Source: Paramacrobiotus metropolitanus
Taxonomy: Eukaryota; Tardigrada; Eutardigrada; Parachela; Macrobiotidae
Assembly: GCF_019649055.1 (NCBI RefSeq)
Contig: NW_026570468.1
Span: 1-64,000 of the forward strand
Direction of reading: 5' to 3'
DNA: 64,000 bases
Made by a program: the position numbers and the translations under genes. How positions within the stretch are numbered: the first letter of the stretch is position 1; each line of letters begins with the position of its first letter. Under the pieces are notes generated by a model. It searched no databases and was not told the DNA's origin. It worked only from the letters and a program-made list of their open reading frames with translations. Of the stretch, positions 46,448 through 56,503 are shown in pieces.

Positions 46448-46994
46448 CACTCCGCATAACACACAACAAAAACGATGACCTTTCGCTCACACAACAAGAA
46501 ACACAACAAGTTACACCGGGCACTGAAGAAAATTCTAACACGCCGGTGCGGCGCCGAAAAAGTGCAAATTTAAATGAGACAGCACTGTGCCGATTAACTC
46601 TGCAGGTGTGCGCTTTTATACTGCTAATTTACCGATTCGTACCGCTACTGGTGCGTGTGGAAACTTCCCGACAATTCTGACCAATCACCACTTGCGATTA
46701 AAGCTCTTTTAATTCTCTTAAACTCCATTACGTCATCAGCGGCTGCATACAGATTCACTCTTCCGATAAAAACTGTTAGACTAGGCACGTTAACAAAAGA
46801 CTACAGATCGTCGGCCAAAAAGGCGATTTACCGATCAGATAAAATGCAAATTAAAGGTATTCGAACTACAGATCCCAACTGCGAGATTGTGAACAACACG
46901 GAAGCTTCCAAAATAGCGAAAACTCCGCAACAACAATAAGCGCATGATGAACAACAAAAGAAGCACAACACAACAACGATTAAAACTGCTCAAA

Positions 46995-48279
46995 TTACTT
47001 AGCTTTAATGAAAATAGATGGCACAAACGGATTCTGCGGAAACATGCCCTTGTTGTCCAGAATAGTGCTCGGTGGTGGCGTTGGTTGACCGTATTCCAAC
47101 TCCAATGAGAGTGGTTCTTCTGCTTGTGGGGCCATGTTCACTGCCACTGCGTTCAATTTCGCTGAGCTGGTCAGTACAGTCCTAACAGCTGAGCTTCTGC
47201 TTCTCTTGCTCGACAATTTCAGCGGCTGCTTCTTCCGATCGATTGTTCACTGCTTTGACAGTTCTATGCCATTCTTCCGTATCATCTGCATTAAGTACCG
47301 CCATTAACTCGTCGAAAGTCGCGTTTTCCATGGCGACTTCTGCAGCTGTCTTCTTCGGGATAATTGGAGGATGCTCAAAATCTGGCATGGGCACATCTTC
47401 ATCGTCTGAATACGTGATGAGCGAGTCGGCAAAGTTCTGCATCTGGCGCTCATTTTCACTAACATCACCAGACTCCTCCTCTTTTTCAGCGTCTTTCTTT
47501 TCCATCGGTTTGGTAGTCATAGATAAAGGCTGGAGAATGCTAACAACCTTCGGTTTCTCCGCGCTACTTCCGCTTTCGCCATTCATTTCGTCGAGTTTGC
47601 GCTTAACGGAGCCCATCAAATCGTTAAAACGAGTCCGGCGCTCTGCTTTATTGCGTTGAAGGCGCTCCCATTCCATTTTAGTTTCTTCACTGGTTTCAGA
47701 ACTGGTGGAGTGATCTGTAGTGGAACCGCTATCCGTTTCCGTATCCAGCAAACCACTACTGTCAGTGCTTGATTCTCCGGTATTTCCACTATCCGATTCA
47801 GCTGCTTTCAGCGCGTCCGCTTTAATATCCGCTTGCTTTTCGGATAAATCTTTAAGAATACAAGCAAAACCAGGATGTACATAAATGTACTGTCGTCGTA
47901 ATTCCCAACATAATTCACGCGATAATTTCTCAGTCCATTTCGCAAAGTCGTAACGGTGCATAAGCTTTCCCGAACAAAATAAAAACTTCGAAAGCCAGAG
48001 CCGTGAATAATACTCACCATCCTTATCAATGCCAGGGTGTTGGGCTTCAGTGATTGCTGCATCATCGGATTCTTTAGCGACGGCCAAATCCGGGAATTTC
48101 TGAATAACCGTGTCCACAGATGACGGCTCGGATTCCGAGTCAACTCGTCCCAAACCCACAGCATTCAATACTGGTTGACGGCTGCGCAAGATCGGACGCT
48201 CTGGAACTCCTGTGCGCCGTGCAAAACCAGGACGCATCGGACGCATTGCTGGCTGTGGTTTAACTGTAGAATGACACAT
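46995..48279 (-). CDS. Acidic protein of the cluster, unrecognised; frame changes near its C-terminus (C4)
   Basis: The main frame is 47182-48444, with a plausible start at the ATG 48279 (MCHSTVKPQP); the upstream part is Cys/Ile-rich and looks untranslated. A folded-looking segment (RLWLSKFLFCSGKLMHRYDFAKWTEKLSRELCWELRR, given here as pieces around FAKWTEKLSRE) is followed by a long Ser/Glu/Asp-rich region (SDSGNTGESSTDSSG) and SYSDDEDVPMPDFE. The frame stops at 47182, but a second open frame directly overlapping it (46995-47216) continues in similar style (PQAEEPLSLELEYGQPTPPP). Either a frameshift or an unseen splice joins them; exact structure unsure. Confidence 0.45.
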
Positions 48280-48475
48280 TGCACATTTAAAACAGTGTTT
48301 GTGAGTGTGCGATATGCGTAATACGCATAAAATAGATGTGTTAAACAATATCTCAATTTCTGCCGAACTATCAATACTTAATAACCATCGCGGGCAGCGA
48401 TGTCGTGTGAAGTTGTAATGAATTATAAAATCAAAAGCATTCATAAATCTACAAGTTTAGACGATAAAATAACCT

Positions 48476-49006
48476 TTATTTTAAAACTGCGAAAATTTTA
48501 AAATGATATTTGACTAATTTTTGTCTGTCGACAGACACGCTTGCAGTACCTGCACCATCTTCTTCCTCCGATTCACAGCTCGTTTCCGACAGGCTAAAGG
48601 CACCGATCAAGCGAATGCGAGGATTCACCTTCCCCGGCGGGGTGCTGCTGTTCGACGACGAAGACGACGGCTGGGCATTACGCCAGTGCGTCTGTTCCGG
48701 TGTTTCATTAAAAGTCCCGCGGCGCGCATTGCCTCGAACCAGGGCACTCCGTTCAGCAGTATCGGCCGATGATGGCTGATTATCCGCCGCATTTGCTGCT
48801 GCATTCTGTGGGCCAAAGGATGATCGGCTAGCGTGCGGTCTGGTCACTCTGCCCGCTGACAGGTCCGCTGAAGTTCCCGGGCGATATCCAAAGGGATGAT
48901 CACCATTACGAACATGAATGCCCTGCGCCCGCTGTTGTCTAGTTGGAATAAACGGCGGCGCAGTAGGGGGCTCTTCTGGAATTTCAGGAGATGCTTGTCG
49001 CGACAT
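48476..49006 (-). CDS. Disordered Pro/Ser-rich protein of the cluster, unrecognised (C5)
   Basis: About 176 aa from the ATG at 49006 (MSRQASPEIPEEPPTAPPFI). Nearly all low complexity: RTSTA/N-rich, a serine run (SSSSSNSSTPPG), an acidic patch (ETSCESEEEDGAG) and a short basic end. The MSR start followed by an acidic/proline segment is also seen in C7. No domain. Confidence 0.5.
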   Translation of the reverse strand: MSRQASPEIPEEPPTAPPFIPTRQQRAQGIHVRNGDHPFGYRPGTSADLSAGRVTRPHASRSSFGPQNAAANAADNQPSSADTAERSALVRGNARRGTFNETPEQTHWRNAQPSSSSSNSSTPPGKVNPRIRLIGAFSLSETSCESEEEDGAGTASVSVDRQKLVKYHFKIFAVLK

Positions 49007-49608
49007 AATTAATTTGAGGGATGGGGGCAAACAACCCATAAAATTAACACTTAAATTGCCAGCACACAATTATGCATGGTGCTTGGTACTTGCGCAATGA
49101 AGAACTCGGAAGAAACTCAAATTCTGAATTTCCGACCGGCGTGCTCTTCAATACTGAACTGATTGGATTGAACAGCACTGCCACCAATAGGCGGTTGTCT
49201 GACGACGGACACACATTTCCGGTTATTTAAATCCACTTATTATTAGTTCTGAGACTTATTCCCGGTAGTTTTTATGCATGAAAAAGTTCCTTTTATAGAA
49301 ATTTATTAAATTTTTACCATTTAAAGGATAGAAACAACGATTAAAGGGTTTCGTGACCGGTTAAAAGCGGGTACTCCACAAGGCGTACAGAGGCTGGGAT
49401 ACATTCGGTCTCTCACTGTAGTTTGTCTACCTGTGCGGTTGACACGCGACAGCTTACGGAATAGGCAATATTGTAAAATTCGAAATTTAAAATCTGGTTC
49501 TCCGACTTGACTGTAGAATTTTATCCGCTTGTATTTGTGTCTCCCTCTTTTCTCGTGCTATCTGTTTGTCGTAATCTGTTCTTTCTGTGTTCGTGTAAAT
49601 TTGAAGCA

Positions 49609-50803
49609 ATGTACTGCTTAGATCATCCTGCGCGCGGCGATCAAATGGGTACTCGCCGTCTTCGTGGAGATATTGAGGCGATGCTTCGAAAACCACTGGA
49701 GTTCCAAGAAACTCCTAAGGCTCGACGTTATGATGCGTTAAAAGCCGCTGTACAAGTGCGCCTTCTAGATGCTTTCCTCAAGAACGAACTAGTCGACATA
49801 ACGAAGATGGAAGATTTCCTCTGTTCCCTGCATGATGACTTTATTCCTGCCCGTGTTAAGCTGTATCTGGAGGAAGCGATTTCCACAGGCTTCCTGCTGA
49901 AGCAACTAAATTATGACGGCCGTTTCATCTTAAATGAAGCTGAGCGTCTTCGCAGTCGACGTTCCTGTCTCACTGTGGATCAACCATACAAGCTGCGGAT
50001 GGCTATTTCCGGTATTCTGTTAGAGGCTGGGTACGGTCTGAATCGTCTGGAACTGCTTGTCTGGTTACGGACGACGTATGCCGTAAAGATCGAACATTTC
50101 GGTCTGGAGTTTCGACGAGCTGTATCGGTGCTCATTCGTCAAGGACGACTGCAGACTGCTAACGGGACTCTCTTCATTCATCCCTGCGTGGATGTGAAAA
50201 TGAAGAGTATTGGAGCTGGAGAACTATCCACTGAATTCGGCCGAACTCTAAGTAAGTCTTAAAATTTCAATTTTAATTATTCAGCTCCGTTACAATTTTA
50301 TTAAAGCATACTTTCAACACGTTTCCGCAACGAGTAATTAATTTGCTAATTTTCTTCTTGCAGATATTGATATGAAACCGCATTCTATCGATTGTCCTCG
50401 TGGGTGCAAGGGTTTCGGTGATCTATCCGTTGTTGACATCTGGTCTACTGCTAAGGATGGTACCGGAATTTTGGGGAGCGCTGCAAGTGATCAGGCGAAC
50501 AACACCGGCCCTTCCACGAGCTCTTCTTTCCCTGCTATGCCCGTAGCGCTGAGTTTCAAGTATTCTACGCCGGGTCGCAAATCTGCTAAAGTCCGACAGA
50601 CTGCTCGCGCCCGTACTGAAGTATCTTCATTCAGTGAACTCGTAAAGAAGGACGCAATTGAAACTGGTAAAGTTTTAAATGCCATTGCGGATTCGCTACG
50701 GACCAATCTGAAGCATGCTGGACAAAGCGTGAACAATTTGAAGCGTCGGATGAATGAAGAGCAGACCGGAAAAACCGCGAAATCTGCTAAATCCTTTCCG
50801 TAA
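49609..50803 (+). CDS. Possible winged-helix (H15-like) protein, the plus-strand member of the cluster (C6)
   Basis: Two exons, 49609-50251 and 50364-50803; the donor GTAAGT and acceptor TTGCAG join in phase 1, total 360 aa. Residues 30-110 look helical (LLDAFLKNELVDITKMEDFL). Residues 125-190 (starting YKLRMAISGILLEAGYGLNR, then LVWLRTTYAV, FRRAVSVLIRQGRL, NGTLFIHP) have the spacing of a linker-histone globular (H15) winged helix: three helices, then a wing. The C-terminal third is Lys/Arg-rich (RKSAKVRQTARARTE), as in DNA-binding proteins. The H15 comparison is by eye and unconfirmed. It is the only member with opposite orientation. Confidence 0.6.
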
Positions 50804-51146
50804 TCGTCCGCTCTGTTGTCCAATTAATACTGCATTTGCTGATTATTTCTAAATAACCGTACAGGATGTTCATTATTCCGGATGTTCTCATACTTCTGAC
50901 TTTATTTGTTCGTACTCATGCGGATAATTTTAACACCCTTTTACGGCCGATGTATTTCTCGGATTAAATCGTGATAATAATTTAGCCGTAACTCTACTGA
51001 GTATTCTTGCATGTATTATTCCATATAATTCACCACACTATCTCCGGAATTTATTATTCACATTAAAAATTAGTACATCAACACAGAGACCCAAAAATAA
51101 ATTTTTCTACTCAAATTTCAGCACTTTATTTGCAAAATTTCTATCC

Positions 51147-51218
51147 GCATATGGGTTAGATCCTGCGACCTGGGCATGGCTGGTAAAATCTACTACGACT
51201 GGGCCACTACGGCATTCA
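51147..51218 (-). repeat. Degenerate tRNA-like element, copy 1
   Basis: On the minus strand TAGTGGCCCAGTCGTAG resembles an A box, and 45 nt on AGGTCGCAGGATCTAACC resembles a B box (normal GGTTCGAATCC) with several changes. Stems do not pair well, so it is not a working tRNA. Confidence 0.5.
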
Positions 51219-51325
51219 TATTTTTAAACACTTTCAAAATTCACCGTAACTGTCAATTCAAACATTCAAACCATTATTAGCGTATAAAAACGCGCAAAAA
51301 TAGGTTTTTATTCCCAAAATATTCT

Positions 51326-51397
51326 ATTTCAGTGGGATTCGAACTGTAGACATACCGCAAGCTGGTCGTCATTACTACAGCTGAACTACGGTGTATT
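51326..51397 (-). repeat. Degenerate tRNA-like element, copy 2
   Basis: Minus strand: A-box-like TAGTTCAGCTGTAGTAA and a perfect-looking B box AGTTCGAATCC at the tRNA spacing. The 3' flank (an AT-rich stretch with TTTTGGGAATAAAAAC) resembles that of copy 3. Confidence 0.6.
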
Positions 51398-51588
51398 TTG
51401 TAATTCTTAGTGATCAGTTTGACCATCGTACTGGCGCCATGTCGTGGAAAGTGTGAAGTTATATCGCCGTTTCGTTTCATATAAAATATCGCATTGGATT
51501 TATTAGATTAAATTCATAAATGCCAAAATTATATCCGGCTGTGTTGCGACAGAAAAATTTACAAAAACTAATTTTCTTCCCAAAATTT

Positions 51589-51664
51589 CTTCCTTTACTG
51601 GTATTCGAACTATGGATGTCCAGACAAACCAGTGGATTGATTACCATTCGACTACACCGTTATA
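51589..51664 (-). repeat. Degenerate tRNA-like element, copy 3
   Basis: Minus strand: A-box-like TGTAGTCGAATGGTAA and B box AGTTCGAATACC, 44 nt apart as in tRNA genes. The flank after the B box (AGTAAAGGAAGAAATTTTGG) resembles copy 2, so these are members of one repeat family, perhaps a tRNA-derived SINE. Confidence 0.6.
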
Positions 51665-52125
51665 ATGATTTTTATTTGTAATTTTAACAACTGAGTAGCC
51701 ATATGATAACTGTGTGTATTTTATAGCGCCTCTGCGTAATTGGTATGCTACTCACATGGCAGTCAGACCTTATTTTCGTAACCCTCTTCGCTGGGAGTTT
51801 GCAGGTTGGTACGTGCTAATATTTACTACAATCAACCGACTGACGACTGCGTAAATCTTAATACATTCGCACATCATCCAATACTCTGATATAGTCTAAT
51901 AAAAACGCAATCACCATATTAATATAGTCCATCTGAATAAAATTCCAATAAAATTTGTACACGGGGCAACAACTGAATACAAGTACACCAGAATGCTCCT
52001 TTCTCGGAACCAAGGAAATAAACATGACTTATTAATTATTAAAAGTTAAAGACTCATAAACACAAGAATGCTATAGAATGATATACCATGAAATTCATCC
52101 AGGAGGACGTTCGCAAGTCCTTTAG

Positions 52126-52827
52126 TTAGAACCAAACCCGCGGATAAGCATATTCACAATACGGACCGCTTCCAGACAGGATCTTATCGTAGTGTTCCTG
52201 TTGCTGGCGTCGACACATACGCATGAATTTGTCGTAGGTGAGCTGCTGAATCTGCTCCTGAGTCATGCGACTGGTGTACTTGACATGCCAGTCCGGAAGA
52301 GGGAGATCCTTCTGTTTCGGTTTGGCGGTGGTATAGTAATTTCCGCCACGCTGCTCAGCCAGTCGCAAACGTAATCGTTCCGCTGCCCATCTCTGTCGTT
52401 CTGGCTGACGAGGCTTGTCTTCATCCGGTTCCTCGTCACGTTTGCGGAACTCTTCTTCTTCCAGCAAATGCTGTTGAAGAATCAAGACGCGCTTTGGCAC
52501 TGCTCCAACAATGCTGACGGGGAATTCGTTAGACACTGGCATGCTGCTTGGTACTGCCCCGGTGTCATTTGCGCTTTGCTCTTCTGATAGGGCCTGCTCC
52601 TTCTGCCCGGTGACTTCTTCATCATCAAACTGAAGAAGGTCTCCCACGTCTGATTCCTGTACAGGAACTGGAGCTACGGGCTCATACGGTTCCTTCCAAC
52701 AAGACTCTGCATACAGTTCCGGAGCTTCACGAATCTTGCGCAGTTCTGGTTCACGGAGTATCTTCTTCATTGCCAGCGGTTTAATGGTCTCTGGCACTTT
52801 CTCATCGGCAACAATTTCACGAGACAT
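52126..52827 (-). CDS. Glu/Arg-rich protein of the cluster, unrecognised (C7)
   Basis: About 233 aa from the ATG at 52827 (MSREIVADEKVPETIKPLAM). A charged N-terminus is followed by an acidic middle (VGDLLQFDDEEVTGQKEQAL), then a helical charged section (LLEEEEFRKRDEEPDEDK, RWAAERLRLRLAEQRGG). The C-terminus seems ordered: LPLPDWHVKYTSRMTQEQIQ, YDKFMRMCRRQQQEHYDKIL, ending in aromatics (GPYCEYAYPRVWF). No family recognised. Confidence 0.55.
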   Translation of the reverse strand: MSREIVADEKVPETIKPLAMKKILREPELRKIREAPELYAESCWKEPYEPVAPVPVQESDVGDLLQFDDEEVTGQKEQALSEEQSANDTGAVPSSMPVSNEFPVSIVGAVPKRVLILQQHLLEEEEFRKRDEEPDEDKPRQPERQRWAAERLRLRLAEQRGGNYYTTAKPKQKDLPLPDWHVKYTSRMTQEQIQQLTYDKFMRMCRRQQQEHYDKILSGSGPYCEYAYPRVWF

Positions 52828-53909
52828 GATTACTTTGAATAAGCTGAGAATAAAATCAAAAACTGAAAATGTGCTACGTAAACTCCGCGAGTTAATTTTA
52901 ATAATGAAATACTCAGTTCTGCTGGAAGTACTCACAAAAAGAGCACGTGCTCAATCAGAAATGCCGACATGGGCCTGTGACACCCCAATACTGTAACTCG
53001 GCTCGACACATACACGTTACTTCGTTCACCGTTTCTGATCCAAATTTTGACGATCTGTCCTTCCTTTTGGTCATTAAATATTAAGAATATGAAAAATTAA
53101 TTTATTTTAAGATTTGATGAGCGCAAACAACAATATTTACTCTAGAATGAGCATATTTGATGCAGGGGTAGCATTTCACCATTTCACCCCTACACAATAG
53201 CTCGGCTCACCAGTATGTCATATCACCGGAAGTCCTTAATGGAAGCTTCCCCTTCCCGCGCTGTATAATTGCTGAGCTTGGGAGATGTTTTAAATTTAAG
53301 AGGAGACTTTAAAGCTCCTACTGAAACACTTCCAAAAGGGCAATTGTTGGTGTGGTTTACTGTTCGCGTTTTGAGTGGACATCCTTACTACTACCAGTTA
53401 CTATTAAGTATAGTGCTCGGAGGTGTTCCCCTTTTTCGAATTGAAGACATTTTCCTGTCGGAAGTTATTTATACGCTTCCTTAAACTATTGTACGATTTT
53501 ACATCATGTCCGCAACATGACTCTATGTTCCTGTTGTTTCGGGCTGAGTGCATCACTCTGGGATATATTCAGAACATTACCGGAAGTTGCCAACCGCTAC
53601 CGAGTTGCAGTGTTTATGCGGATTGCAGTCTGCTGCACCCTTAATATTACGCTTACGACAGAGTGAAATCCGCGTTTTATTTCCGATATATGGCCGTCAA
53701 TTTACAACGTAAATATTAATTTAATTCAAATTTCGAAATTCCATTTCTCAAAACAATTCACGCGCGCTTTGTGCTCCACGAAATCACTCAAAATAACTGA
53801 AGATCCAAATTTATCACAATTGAATCATCGGTACGTTAAAACAAATAAAATTAAAGGTTTACAATTCCCGGGTTTAAAGATTCAAAACTTGTAATTATAT
53901 GGTGAAAAT
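52828..53909. other. Intergenic, no convincing gene
   Basis: Plus-strand frames at 53269-53484 and 53423-53644 overlap in different frames and have no domain. Upstream region of C7 and 3' flank of C8. Confidence 0.35.
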
Positions 53910-54929
53910 TTAGCGTGGAACGCCCGCTAAACGGATATACTGCTGTGTCAGCCAACGGAGTTGTTTTCGATCTTGTTTCTCCCGCGGCTGTCTCAAAATA
54001 GCTGCTACGGCTGCGTCCACTTCCTCAGCATTTCTGTATTGGCTGACTGGACGGGCGTGAAGCTTCTTCAGTTTCTTCGGCTTCAGCGTCGGAGGTGGCG
54101 GAGGAATTATCATCGAAACTGGAGCTGATAGCTCCTTCGGTTTATCCTCCGTCTGCTTGGTGTCCTCTGTCTTCTTTGGACATTTCCGATAAGCCAGGCG
54201 CACAGCTGCTTTTCTAGCTGCCCAACGGAGGTGCGCACGCCAATACTGAACACTGGCGGCGGCTTTGGCCATCTGTTGAGCCACTACTTCCGGCGAGGGC
54301 CCGTCTATTAAATACGACGTGATTAAATCCTTATATAATCCATATGCGTAAATCCGTATTTCAGTAGGCTTAGATTTTAACTTGGTTTAAGTAGATACAC
54401 AGAGCCTACCACAAGCGACTTCTTCCGCTTCTTGTTTCTCCTTCTCCTGTTTGAGGTATTCGGTCAGTTGAGTTTCCAGGCGCTCGAGTTTGCGCTTCAG
54501 TACCATGCGGGTCCGATCATCCGCGAATAGATCTGCACCACGCTGCATTGTGTCCAGCGTCTGCACGGCTCGAGCATAATCTTCTGCCTCCTCCTTGGAG
54601 TACCACTTGCCCGCAGCAACCAAATCACGCTGTGTCTGTTGCAGATTTGCACGCGCTTCCAACATCCGAAACGGAAAGCTACAGAAGTGATCCGAGTCCA
54701 CTTCCGGCGCTTTCAACAAATAATTCTGGGTGAGGAGGGATTTCTCTTCGTCGCTGGATCCCAAATCTTGTTCTCTGGCTTTATCCAGCATTTTCCGAAG
54801 CCAAATCTCGCTGGGGTTTTCTCGTTCAATCGGAGTTACTTCCGATTGAAGCCACTCTTGAAAACTCCACTGCTCTGTGTGTTCTGACTCCGAATCCTGG
54901 GCTTCGTCAAGCATTGGAATGTTCTCCAT
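53910..54929 (-). CDS. Two-exon charged coiled-coil protein of the cluster, unrecognised (C8)
   Basis: Exons 54410-54929 and 53910-54304 on the minus strand. The donor GTAGGC after GCTTGTG and the acceptor TTAATAG join in phase 1 to complete an Asp codon, about 304 aa. Start MENIPMLDEAQDSESEHTEQ (an ATG four codons upstream is also possible). Exon 1 is Glu-rich and helical (FADDRTRMVLKRKLERLETQ, LKQEKEKQEAEEV). Exon 2 has an Ala/Arg helix (QYWRAHLRWAARKAAVRLAY), a polyproline run (IIPPPPPTLKPKKLKKL) and ends LTQQYIRLAGVPR. The 105-bp intron shows that at least this member is a spliced gene. No family recognised. Confidence 0.6.
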
Positions 54930-55411
54930 TTTAAACTGCACCGTATTTATATTTTAAAAGATTTAAAGCAATAAGAATTAACGAAAATTCGGGAATGCTC
55001 AAATTCAGCACAATAAACAGAACTTCTAATGTGTGAAACTGAGGCGTGCAAGAAATTGCATGTTTTCGATTTCTAACTGCCCTAAGCAGTCACTACTGAG
55101 GGTGGTTGGCCAGTTGCCAGTTTGTTGTGGTTTCGTCATTCGCCCTTGCAATATTTCGAGTTTTTCATTTTAAATTCTTTTTATTTCGACTTAATTCGAC
55201 GTTTCCGGTTACCATTCCAATTTATTTAAAACACCAATTATAAATCTACGAGAATTTATCGATATCGGATGAAACGTAAGTACAAAACCATCATAAAGAC
55301 CTCAGTAACGTGTGCGACGTACCGTTAACACCAAACATGAATTTGCAATGCAAACTACTATTTTTTGTCACAGGTTTCCATTCCGTTCATTGCCCATCTG
55401 GTGGAACTCTC

Positions 55412-56107
55412 TCAGTCCGAGTCATATCCTCGTTTAGTGCCACGCTGCTTCTGATCCTGCAGGATAACAGCATCCTGAAGTGGGAATTCATCCCTTGGCT
55501 GGGTTGCTTGGTTGTCGACGCGAGCCAGCATTTGCTCGTAAGTTTCTGTCGCGCCATTGTCTCCCAATTCTCCTGCGTCCAATCCGACTGCAGAGATCGT
55601 GAAAACCGGATATTTCACGATATTAATGTTGTGATTTCGGCGTAATTCATAGGCCAAATGTCCAATCTCCCGCGCGTTCTTCGGATCGGTGCACAGAAAA
55701 CGCCATATGCGGTTGTCAGCTGGATGTTCGAAATTCAGCGTAGCCAAGTATTCGTTGAATTTCTTGACGGACATCACGCATCCAGCCTGGATGCACAATT
55801 CTCCAATGTAAATGCGAGTATCTGGATGAATCGTAATGTATTCATCCTTGGTTCCTTCATTCATGATTTTATGTGGCTTTGGGTAGTTGCCAACACCACG
55901 AGCAAAATCCTTATCCGTTGGAGGCAATTCGTATTCGTCCTCCTCAGTTTCCTGTCCGCTATCCGACTCAAATGCAGAGCTGGGCGATTCTTCCTCCAGC
56001 ATTTCGTCACCATCAGTTTCCGATTCACTATCCAGCTGAATTTCAGGCCAATTTCCTGCCGTTTGATTGCCATCAGCCGGGGCCTCTTGATCCTTACGAG
56101 GATTCAT
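55412..56107 (-). CDS. Acidic protein of the cluster next to the retroelement, unrecognised (C9)
   Basis: 231 aa, starting MNPRKDQEAPADGNQTAGNW. Residues 25-65 are strongly acidic and serine-rich (LDSESETDGDEMLEEESPSS). Residues 70-180 look folded: GVGNYPKPHKIMNEGTKDEY, RIYIGELCIQAGCVMSVKKF, FLCTDPKNAREIGHLAYELR, INIVKYPVFTISAVG. The end is basic (KQRGTKRGYDSD). It lies 400 bp beyond the 3' end of the retroelement's last ORF on the same strand, so it could be element-encoded or host. Confidence 0.55.
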   Translation of the reverse strand: MNPRKDQEAPADGNQTAGNWPEIQLDSESETDGDEMLEEESPSSAFESDSGQETEEDEYELPPTDKDFARGVGNYPKPHKIMNEGTKDEYITIHPDTRIYIGELCIQAGCVMSVKKFNEYLATLNFEHPADNRIWRFLCTDPKNAREIGHLAYELRRNHNINIVKYPVFTISAVGLDAGELGDNGATETYEQMLARVDNQATQPRDEFPLQDAVILQDQKQRGTKRGYDSD

Positions 56108-56503
56108 CGTGTTTTCAGGTAAAAGTTACTGTGCAGATCAAAAGTGGAAGTGAAAACTATTCACACGCTACTGTCGTTAATTTTAAACTGGCTTTTCCGC
56201 GCCTTTCTCGAGTAACTAATTCAACATTTTATCGTACAACTTCCAACCCGGATATGGTAAAATTCAAGGAGTTTATTTGATAATATTATATGAGCTTCGG
56301 CCCTACTGTCCAATGCCCACTTGTACGATTTTGTACGTACTTCTTAGTACCATATCGTTTTCGAATTCAGTATAACCACCATGCGCCCATAACGCATTAA
56401 TTAATCTAGTATATACAGGTAAAACGCTGAAACTTGACGGGAATTAAAAGATGAAATCATGTACAATATTTACACAGGTACCGTGTACCTAATTAACTTG
56501 ATT
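56108..56503. other. Gap between C9 and the retroelement
   Basis: A 3' LTR and polypurine tract would be expected here if the element ended after its last ORF. I see neither a clear purine run nor TG..CA ends, but I cannot compare with the 5' LTR, which lies outside the window. Confidence 0.35.

Larger units (their letters stand above)
50804..52125. other. Intergenic with three degenerate tRNA-like repeats
   Basis: No coding region; see the repeats at 51147, 51326 and 51589. A further B-box-like sequence may lie near 51780 on the plus strand, but it is weak. Confidence 0.4.

Noticed and set aside
49300-49400. tRNA gene near GTGACCGGTTAAAAGCGGGT
   Set aside because: No A/B-box pair at the right spacing and no foldable cloverleaf.
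56108-56503. 3' LTR directly after ORF 4
   Set aside because: No purine tract, no TG..CA ends and no internal duplicate to compare; left open.
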